Shown here: in pieces, positions 6,318 through 12,103 of the stretch
Position numbering within the stretch: position 1 is the first letter of the stretch
Layout of the letters: every line of letters starts with the position of its first letter
Assembly (NCBI GenBank): GCA_017551405.1
Contig: JAFZLP010000123.1
Coordinates: forward strand, 1 to 13,374
Direction: 5' to 3'
DNA: 13,374 bases
DNA from: Bacteroidales bacterium
Lineage (GTDB): Bacteria; Bacteroidota; Bacteroidia; Bacteroidales; UBA932
The notes under the pieces: generated by a model
The model's database searches: none
What the model was told of the DNA's origin: nothing
Seen by the model: only the letters and a program-made list of their open reading frames with translations
Made by a program: the position numbers and the translations under genes

Positions 6318-7145
6318 CTAGAGGGTGTCTATGAGTTTTGCGAACAGCTCGGACATGAGCATTGCGGCCTTGTTCGCCTGTTCCACGACGTCTTCGCCGT
6401 CGTTGAGAATGCGTGCGGTATTGCGGGTGTTGGCGATGTTGGTGACGCAGGACATGCCGAAAACCCTCAGGCCGCAGTGACGGGCCACGATTACCTCGGG
6501 AATGGTGCTCATGCCCAGGAGGTCGGCGCCTATTTCGCGGTAGAAGCGCACTTCCGCCGGAGTTTCATAGGTGGGGCCGGTGCTGCCGAGGTACACGCCC
6601 TTCTTGAGCTCGATGCCTATTTCGGAACCGATTTCGAGGGCCTTCTTCTGGAGCTCGAGGTCGTAGGCGCAGGTCATGTCTGGGAAGCGGGGGCCGAATT
6701 CGTCCATGTTGGGCCCTATGAGCGGATTGGGGAAGAGGTTGATATGGTCGCGGATGATGATGAGGTCTCCGGTCTTGAAATCGGGATTGCAGGCCCCTGC
6801 GGCGTTCGATACGAACAGATACTCGATGCCCAGCACCTTGAACACCCTGACTCCGATGGTGACAGTCTCCATGTGGTAGCCTTCGTAGTAATGGAAGCGC
6901 CCCTGCATGGCGATCACGTATTTGTCGCCGAGCTTGCCGCAGATGAAATTGCCCTTGTGGCCTATTGCGGTGGATACCGGGAAGCCGGGAATCTCCCTGT
7001 AGGGGATGACTATCTTGTCTTTGAGCATATCCCCCACGGGGCCGAGACCGCTGCCAAGGATTATGGCAGCCTTGGGCTGGCGGCCTTCGAGCCTGCCGCG
7101 CACGTAATCGGCTGCGATGTGAATTCGTTCAATTCTTTCGTCCAT
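6318..7145 (-). CDS. Purine nucleoside phosphorylase, paralog 2 (Asn at the base-specificity position)
   Basis: Second trimeric-type phosphorylase, 275 aa, clearly paralogous to its neighbour and with the same motif order: GSGLG (31-35), GHKGNF (62-67), MQGRFHYYEGY (80-90), SNAAGACN (113-120), GPRFPDM (151-157), ETPAE (194-198) and GMSTIPEVIVARHCG (211-225). Asn236 (CVTN) matches human PNP Asn243, the residue that reads 6-oxopurines (inosine, guanosine). A gapless alignment from this Asn puts Gly250 where human PNP has His257, which holds the 5'-hydroxyl. The active site may therefore tolerate 5'-modified sugars such as 5'-deoxy- or 5'-methylthioinosine. This fits the deaminase gene 8 nt upstream, but it is inference. 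The start ATG at 7145 gives a normal N terminus. Confidence 0.93.
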   Translation of the reverse strand: MDERIERIHIAADYVRGRLEGRQPKAAIILGSGLGPVGDMLKDKIVIPYREIPGFPVSTAIGHKGNFICGKLGDKYVIAMQGRFHYYEGYHMETVTIGVRVFKVLGIEYLFVSNAAGACNPDFKTGDLIIIRDHINLFPNPLIGPNMDEFGPRFPDMTCAYDLELQKKALEIGSEIGIELKKGVYLGSTGPTYETPAEVRFYREIGADLLGMSTIPEVIVARHCGLRVFGMSCVTNIANTRNTARILNDGEDVVEQANKAAMLMSELFAKLIDTL

Positions 7146-7153
7146 ATTGATTA

Positions 7154-8437
7154 TCAGTTTGTTTTAATTTTGGCGAGGGCCTGGCGGGCTTCGTGGAGGA
7201 TCTCCCTTTCCCCGGGAATCTCGCGGCCCCGCATGACGAACCTGCCGTTAGCGATTACGGAATCGATGCAGTCGGAATGCGCGGAATAAACGAGGTTGGC
7301 CAGGAACGGGCCGGGGGAGAGGAAGTACGAGGAGTCGGTCTCCACTATTGAAATGTCTGCCAGGCAGCCTTCCTGGAGCCTTCCGGAGTCGAGCCTGAGG
7401 GCCTTGGCACCGTTTACGGTGGCCATGTCCAGGAGCTCGTTCAGCGGGAGGGCCTTCGGGTCGTTCCTCCATGCCTTCTGGAACAGGGCGGAGGTCTTCA
7501 TGGCCTCCAGGATGTCCAGGTTGTTGGAGGATGCGCAGCCGTCGGTGCCGATGCAGATGTTGACGCCGGCGTCGCGCAGCTCGTTGTAGAGGAACTTGTA
7601 GCCCGACGACAGCTTGGTGTTGGAGTTGATGTTATGGATGCAGTGCACCCCGTATTTGGCGAGGAGCTCGATGTCGTGCGGGCTGAGCCACAGGCAGTGG
7701 GCTGCAAGCAGGTTGGGCCCCAGCACACCTATGCTTTCGAGGTATTCCACTGGGGTGAGCCCGCCGTGCGCCGCCTTGCAGTCCTCCACCTCCTTGAGCG
7801 TCTCGCTGAGGTGGATGTGGAGCGGGATGTCGTGTTTGCGCGCGAAATCGGCGGCCCACATCATCATGGGCTCGCTCACGGAGTAGATGGCGTGGAAAGC
7901 CAGTTCGTAGATGGCGCCCTCCTTGTTCCAGAGGTCCTGCACCTCGTCGTATTTCTTCTGGCACTGGTCCATCTGGCGCCTGGCCTCTTCGGGGTCGTTA
8001 TGGTCTATGATGTCATAGCCCACGGCCGGGCGGATGCCCATTTCGGACGCCGCTTTCTGGCAGGCCTGGAAGAACCAGTACTGGTCGTTGAAGGTGGTGG
8101 TGCCGGTGCGGATCATCTCGATGCAGGCGACTTTGGCGGCCCAGTAGACGTAGTCGTGGTCGAAGCCGCTTTCTATCTTCCAGATTTTCTGGATCCAGTC
8201 CTGGAACACCATGTCTTCCCCGATGCCGCGCATGAGGGCCATGCCGGCGTGGGTATGCATGTTTATGAAACCCGGAATGGCGACCTTGTCGGTGCAGTCC
8301 ATCACCTCGCAGTTGCCTGCGATGTCCCAGTCGACACATGAGCCGGCGGGGCGGATGAGGACTATCCTGCCCTTGTCTATGAAGACGTCTTTGCGATCGT
8401 CGTCAACAGTTATGTTCTTGAGCAGAATGGACGCCAT
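7154..8437 (-). CDS. Amidohydrolase, S-adenosylhomocysteine / 5'-methylthioadenosine deaminase family (mtaD-like)
   Basis: Metal-dependent deaminase of the amidohydrolase superfamily, 427 aa, expected to convert the adenine of a nucleoside to hypoxanthine. The metal-binding and catalytic pattern is complete. HTH in INMHTHAGMALMRG gives His61 and His63, HIHLSET gives His209 and Glu212, AAHC gives His247, and GTDGCASSNN gives Asp299. The order and flanking residues follow the MTA/SAH deaminase of Thermotoga (TM0936) closely, including MALMRG after the HTH motif and IHN.NSN.KL near 267-275. Chlorohydrolases and guanine deaminase are alternative relatives, but the adjacent purine nucleoside phosphorylases favour a nucleoside substrate: adenosine, methylthioadenosine, SAH or 5'-deoxyadenosine. 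The ATG at 8437 lies 11 nt after the DUF3276 stop, consistent with co-transcription. Confidence 0.85.
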   Translation of the reverse strand: MASILLKNITVDDDRKDVFIDKGRIVLIRPAGSCVDWDIAGNCEVMDCTDKVAIPGFINMHTHAGMALMRGIGEDMVFQDWIQKIWKIESGFDHDYVYWAAKVACIEMIRTGTTTFNDQYWFFQACQKAASEMGIRPAVGYDIIDHNDPEEARRQMDQCQKKYDEVQDLWNKEGAIYELAFHAIYSVSEPMMMWAADFARKHDIPLHIHLSETLKEVEDCKAAHGGLTPVEYLESIGVLGPNLLAAHCLWLSPHDIELLAKYGVHCIHNINSNTKLSSGYKFLYNELRDAGVNICIGTDGCASSNNLDILEAMKTSALFQKAWRNDPKALPLNELLDMATVNGAKALRLDSGRLQEGCLADISIVETDSSYFLSPGPFLANLVYSAHSDCIDSVIANGRFVMRGREIPGEREILHEARQALAKIKTN

Positions 8438-8448
8438 ACGGAAGGAGG

Positions 8449-8820
8449 CTAAAGGTCTTCGAACTCGCCGCCCGAGAACTTCTTGCCGCCTTCTTCTTCA
8501 AACTCTTCTTCGGGCCTGGTGGGGATTTCGCCGCCGAAGCATTGTACGCGGATGTATTCGATTACCTCGTCGAGCCCTTCCTTGAACTTTTCGAAGTCTT
8601 CTTTATAGAGAAAAATCTTGTGTTTGTCGAACGTGAAGGAGCCGTCCTGGTTGTTGCGGCGCTTGCTCTCGGTGATGGTGAGGTAGAAGTCGTTGTTGCC
8701 CCTGGTGGACTTTACGTCGAAAAAATATGTACGCTTTCCGGCCCGCACAGGTTTGGAATAGACGTCCTCAGAATTCCGGTCCGAATAATTGACCTGTTCT
8801 CTGTCTTCTCTGTTGTACAT
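8449..8820 (-). CDS. PUR-alpha-like DNA/RNA-binding protein (DUF3276)
   Basis: Small nucleic-acid-binding protein of 123 aa, found widely in Bacteroidota and related to the PUR domain of eukaryotic Pur-alpha and Borrelia BpuR. After a polar N terminus (1-22), the PUR fold spans about 23-95 with the hallmark KPVRAGKRTYFFDVKSTRGN (23-42), YLTITESKRR (46-55) and KHKIFLYKEDF (66-76). The C terminus (103-123) is acidic and low in complexity. It binds single-stranded nucleic acid in characterised relatives; its target here is unknown. It is the first gene of the minus-strand operon and has its own -7 box 27 nt upstream. The family call is firm, the cellular role is not. Confidence 0.93.
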   Translation of the reverse strand: MYNREDREQVNYSDRNSEDVYSKPVRAGKRTYFFDVKSTRGNNDFYLTITESKRRNNQDGSFTFDKHKIFLYKEDFEKFKEGLDEVIEYIRVQCFGGEIPTRPEEEFEEEGGKKFSGGEFEDL

Positions 8821-8847
8821 AAATCAAAAATTAAAAGTTTATTTAGG

Positions 8848-8855
8848 CAAATTTA
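8848..8855 (-). promoter_or_regulatory. Bacteroidota -7 box (TAAATTTG) for the DUF3276-deaminase-PNP operon
   Basis: On the minus strand, 8855-8848 reads TAAATTTG, an exact TAnnTTTG match 27 nt before the DUF3276 ATG. No TTG -33 element is visible upstream. It is interleaved head to head with the nusB promoter in an 87-bp AT-rich gap, so the two operons may share regulatory DNA. Confidence 0.5.
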
Positions 8856-8877
8856 GTTTTTTTTTCCGACTAAGTGC

Positions 8878-8885
8878 TATATTTG
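8878..8885 (+). promoter_or_regulatory. Bacteroidota -7 box (TATATTTG) for the nusB operon
   Basis: TATATTTG is an exact TAnnTTTG match lying 22 nt before the nusB ATG at 8908. A T-rich run (8857-8865) lies about where a -33 element would be, but lacks TTG. The predicted leader is about 15 nt. Confidence 0.55.
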
Positions 8886-8907
8886 CGTAAATATTGTCCC
8901 AAAAAAG

Positions 8908-9819
8908 ATGCTCAACCGTAGAATTCTGCGAATCAAGGCGTTCAAGGTCATTTATTCCCGTACGGAAAACCCATCCATGACCGTCGGGGAAGGTGAAGCC
9001 CAGCTGGAGCTTTCCTGTGAGGCCACCAGAACCCTTTGGCTCTTTCTCCTCGCTGTCGTTTCGGCCCTCACCGAAGAGGCCGGAAGGCGTATCGAGGCCG
9101 CCAGGAGCAAGTTCAACCCCAGCGACGAGGAACGTAATCCCAACATGAAGTTCGTATCGAACCGCATCGCTCCGCTGCTTGCAGACGATCCCGATTTCAG
9201 CAAGGCGGTTTCGCGCCGCAAACTGTCGTGGGAGCAGTTCGACGTGTTCCTGAGGCATCTGTACGAGAATCTCCGTACCCGTGACTACTACCTCCGCTAT
9301 ATGGAATCCGGCGAGAGCAGTCTTAAGGAAGACGCCGCCCTCTGGTCGGCCATCTTCGAAAACGAGTTCGAAGACAACGCGGAGCTGGAGGAAATCCTCG
9401 AAGACCTGGGCATGTGGTGGAACGACGACCTTTCCTACGCCCTCATCTGGTGCTGCCGCACCATGGACGAGCTCGGCAAGGGCAAGCCCTGGAACCTGCT
9501 TCCGCTGTATATGAGCGATCTTTCCGACAAAGGCGAGAGCGACAAGGCCTTCGTGGTCAAGGTGGTCCGCGCCGCCTTCGCCCATTACGACGAATTCGTG
9601 CAGCGCATTTCGGAAATCACCCCCAAGTGGGACCACAGCCGCATCTGCTCGACCGACCTCGCCCTCATCATCTCGGGCCTGGCCGAAAAGGCCGCGTTCC
9701 CCGAGCTTGCATCGGGCATCATCATCAACGAATACGTGGAAATCTCCAAATACTACTCCACGCCCGAAAGCCGTTCCTTCGTGAACGGAATACTCGATAA
9801 ATTAATCAATTCCAAATAA
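8908..9819 (+). CDS. nusB: Transcription antitermination factor NusB (long Bacteroidota form)
   Basis: NusB with S10 (NusE) forms the boxA-binding complex that prevents premature termination in rRNA operons. The 303 residues are about twice the proteobacterial length but normal for Bacteroidota, where an extra helical N-terminal half precedes the classical domain. The start MLNRRILRIKAFKVIYS is characteristic. The NusB core occupies about 205-300: W241DHSRI..TDLALI (247-254), then GIIINEYVEISKYYSTPESR (270-289) and FVNGILDKL (291-299). It is the first gene of a tight operon, with yajC starting 2 nt after its stop, which links transcription factor and secretion genes as in other Bacteroidota. 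Confidence 0.95.
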   Translation: MLNRRILRIKAFKVIYSRTENPSMTVGEGEAQLELSCEATRTLWLFLLAVVSALTEEAGRRIEAARSKFNPSDEERNPNMKFVSNRIAPLLADDPDFSKAVSRRKLSWEQFDVFLRHLYENLRTRDYYLRYMESGESSLKEDAALWSAIFENEFEDNAELEEILEDLGMWWNDDLSYALIWCCRTMDELGKGKPWNLLPLYMSDLSDKGESDKAFVVKVVRAAFAHYDEFVQRISEITPKWDHSRICSTDLALIISGLAEKAAFPELASGIIINEYVEISKYYSTPESRSFVNGILDKLINSK

Positions 9820-9821
9820 CC

Positions 9822-10205
9822 ATGAATTTACTTTACATCATTCTCCAAGCCCAGGGCGGCGCGGCTTCCGCTGCAGGTCAGCCCGCAGGCGGCGGCCTCG
9901 GTTTCTGGGTCATGATAATCCTCATGTTCGTCGTAATGTGGCTCTTCATGATCCGTCCGCAGCGCAAGCAGCAGAAGGAACTCGAGAATTTCCGCAACTC
10001 CCTCAAGAAGGGCGACAAGGTCGTCACCGCCGGAGGTATCTACGGAACCATCCTGGAAATCCAGGACAGGACCGTCCTCATCAAGGTGGACGGCGAGGTG
10101 AAGCTCCGCGTAGACAAGAACTCCATCCAGCGCGACTACTCCGAGTCTTCCATCCAGAACGGCCAGGGCAACGACAATACCGTGAAAAAACAGGAGAAGT
10201 ACTAG
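9822..10205 (+). CDS. yajC: Preprotein translocase accessory subunit YajC
   Basis: Single-pass inner-membrane protein associated with SecDF and the SecYEG translocon. The 127 residues begin with a short hydrophobic and then glycine/alanine-rich segment (1-25). One transmembrane helix follows (about 26-44) with the diagnostic ending MIRPQRKQQKE (43-53). The cytoplasmic domain carries LKKGDKVVTAGGIYGTI (61-77), the best-conserved YajC stretch. The tail (107-127) is polar and disordered-looking. It sits between nusB (2 nt gap) and the YbbR-like gene (12 nt gap). Confidence 0.96.
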   Translation: MNLLYIILQAQGGAASAAGQPAGGGLGFWVMIILMFVVMWLFMIRPQRKQQKELENFRNSLKKGDKVVTAGGIYGTILEIQDRTVLIKVDGEVKLRVDKNSIQRDYSESSIQNGQGNDNTVKKQEKY

Positions 10206-10217
10206 TCCCGGGCAGCC

Positions 10218-11138
10218 ATGAAGAAGTGGACCGCCTTTCTTCTGTGCCTCCTGCTTTCCCTGGCTATCTGGCTGACCTACAACCTCTCACAGTCCCATAC
10301 CGACATAGTGAGCGTGGAGGTCATGGCAGAGAGCAACATCGAGGGCAGGGCCGCGCGCTCCAGCGACGCGGTCATCATGGCTGCGCGCTGCACCGCGTCC
10401 GGATTCAGGCTCATGGGCATCTCCCTGAGGAGGGGAGTGCGGGTGGTGCGCTTCTCCGAAGAAGACATGGTTCACAGGGAGGGGGATTACTACAGCATAT
10501 CGGCATCCCAGCTCCTGCGCTACGGGCCGGAAATCTACGGCGACGGCGTGAAGGTGGAGGCCTTCCTGTTCGACAGGGCCTCCTTCCGTTTCATCTCCGA
10601 GACCAACAAGCGGGTTCCGGTAAGGCCGGTGAACCTGCTCGGATTCCACTCCCAGTACATGCAGCGCTCGCCGCTTGCGGTTTCTCCCGATTCCGTCACG
10701 GTGTACGGCCCCGCCGAAATCCTGGCCAGGGTGAACGAAATCTACACTTCCACCATTTCCCTCAGCGACATCCGCAGCAACATGCACGGAGAGGCCAGGC
10801 TTGACGTTCCGTCGGGCGTTAGGCTTTCGGTCGACAAGGTGGAGTATTCCCTCGAGGTCACGAGGTTCGTGGAGATGAAGACCACTCTCCCGATAACGGT
10901 CCGCAACGTTCCCGCCGGGGTGACTCTCAGCGTGTTCCCTTCTGTGGCGAACGTCTCGTACCGCTGCGTCTTCCCGCTTGTGAACGATCCCACCGGCGTG
11001 GTAGGCTGCTATGTCGACTACGAGGAATTCACGGGCAGCATCAACGGACGCTGCGTGGTGCGCCACGACGCCCTTCCGAACGGAGTGATCAGCTGCACAG
11101 TGAGCCCGGAGGTCGTAGATTGCGTTGAAAGGCTGTAA
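10218..11138 (+). CDS. YbbR-like domain protein, membrane anchored
   Basis: A 306-aa protein with an N-terminal signal anchor (about 5-21: WTAFLLCLLLSLAIWLT) and an extracytoplasmic remainder. Residues about 132-215 form a recognisable YbbR repeat: VPVRPVNLLGF, then VSPDSVTVYGPAEILARVNEIYT (155-177) and a following SLSDI. A weaker, similar unit seems to follow (about 220-304). YbbR proteins such as CdaR regulate the diadenylate cyclase CdaA in Firmicutes, but no cdaA gene is adjacent here, so that role cannot be assumed. Position between yajC and coaE is the usual Bacteroidota arrangement. The product is mostly predicted beta strand with scattered cysteines and no enzymatic motif. Confidence 0.82.
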   Translation: MKKWTAFLLCLLLSLAIWLTYNLSQSHTDIVSVEVMAESNIEGRAARSSDAVIMAARCTASGFRLMGISLRRGVRVVRFSEEDMVHREGDYYSISASQLLRYGPEIYGDGVKVEAFLFDRASFRFISETNKRVPVRPVNLLGFHSQYMQRSPLAVSPDSVTVYGPAEILARVNEIYTSTISLSDIRSNMHGEARLDVPSGVRLSVDKVEYSLEVTRFVEMKTTLPITVRNVPAGVTLSVFPSVANVSYRCVFPLVNDPTGVVGCYVDYEEFTGSINGRCVVRHDALPNGVISCTVSPEVVDCVERL

Positions 11139-11141
11139 GAC

Positions 11142-12101
11142 ATGGACAAGCCCATACTCATAACCGGGGCCATAGGCAGCGGCAAGACCGAAGTCAGCAA
11201 ATACCTCCGCTCGAAGGGCTTTCCCGTGTACGACAGCGACTGCCGCGCCAAGGCACTCTATACTGAAGTGCCCGGGCTTGCGGAAAGCGTGGAAAAGGCG
11301 CTGGGCGTGCCCCTGTCGGGGCTGGGGGTCATCTTCTCCGACCGCGCTAAGCGCGAAAGGCTCGAGGCTCTGGTGTATCCCCATCTGCTTGCCGACATGA
11401 ACGGATGGGTGGCTGCCCAGGACGCGCCGCAGGCGTTCATAGAGTCGGCGATTGCCCTTGAAAAACCGGCTTTCAACGATGTGTACGGCAAGGTGTGGCT
11501 GGTCGAAGCGCCGCTTCAGCAGCGCATGGAGAGGAATCCCAAGGTGGCCGAACGCGCCGCCTCCCAGGCTCCGGCCGACCGTTCCCGCGCAGATGTCATA
11601 ATAGAGAATGATTCGACAATTGAAGAACTTCACAGGAAAATAGACAAAATATTGAACGATACCATGAAAACAGATCTCAGTAAAATCATTTCCGTAGCGG
11701 GTCAGCACGGCCTCTTCCGTTTCCTGGCCCTGTCCCGCAACAATTCCGTAATCGCAGAGGCACTTGCGGACGGTCATCGCACCGTTTTCGATTCCCGCAG
11801 CCGTGTTACCACCCTCTCCGACATAGCCATCTACACCTCCGAGGGTGAGCTTAAGCTGAAGGAAGTGTTCCTCGCCATCGACAAGGCCCTTGCAGGCAAA
11901 GAAGCCCCTGCAGCAAAGGGTGACGACGCCGCGGTGAAGGCTCTCTTCAAGAAAGCCGTTCCCGACTACGACGCCGACCGATTCTATGTCTCCCACATGC
12001 GCAAGGTCCTCGACTGGTACAGGGAAATAGTTAAGCATGCCTCCCTCGACTTCGTGGAAGAGGAGGAGAATGCCGCGGAAGAAGCTCCCAAGGCCGAATA
12101 G
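11142..12101 (+). CDS. coaE: Dephospho-CoA kinase fused to a DUF5606 domain
   Basis: Last step of coenzyme A synthesis (ATP-dependent 3'-phosphorylation of dephospho-CoA), here in an unusual two-domain protein of 319 aa. Residues 1-174 are CoaE: P-loop GAIGSGKTEV (9-18), YDSD with the acidic Asp33 (30-33), RLEALVYPHL (73-82, where the family usually has His-Pro), and the C-terminal VIIENDSTIEELHRKIDKIL (152-171). The kinase part is short compared with the usual 195-205 aa, with trimmed lid and mid regions. From Met175 the sequence is a DUF5606 domain (MKTDLSKIISVAGQHGLF onward), normally a separate gene immediately after coaE in Bacteroidales. No stop codon separates them. The AT-rich stretch just before Met175 (ATG at 11664) resembles a former intergenic leader, so internal initiation is possible. 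The tail is acidic. DUF5606 has no known function. Confidence 0.88.
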   Translation: MDKPILITGAIGSGKTEVSKYLRSKGFPVYDSDCRAKALYTEVPGLAESVEKALGVPLSGLGVIFSDRAKRERLEALVYPHLLADMNGWVAAQDAPQAFIESAIALEKPAFNDVYGKVWLVEAPLQQRMERNPKVAERAASQAPADRSRADVIIENDSTIEELHRKIDKILNDTMKTDLSKIISVAGQHGLFRFLALSRNNSVIAEALADGHRTVFDSRSRVTTLSDIAIYTSEGELKLKEVFLAIDKALAGKEAPAAKGDDAAVKALFKKAVPDYDADRFYVSHMRKVLDWYREIVKHASLDFVEEEENAAEEAPKAE

Positions 12102-12103
12102 GG

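Noticed and set aside
6069..7289. Plus-strand open frame of 406 codons opposite the two phosphorylases
   Set aside because: Antisense shadow. It even shows an apparent internal repeat, but this only mirrors the paralogy of the two phosphorylase genes on the other strand.
10287..12038. Minus-strand open frame of 583 codons opposite the YbbR-like gene and coaE
   Set aside because: Antisense to two well-supported genes. Its product is rich in His, Val, Gly and Asp with no recognisable domain. The length comes from the C/G-ending codon bias of the real genes, which removes stops from the complementary frame.
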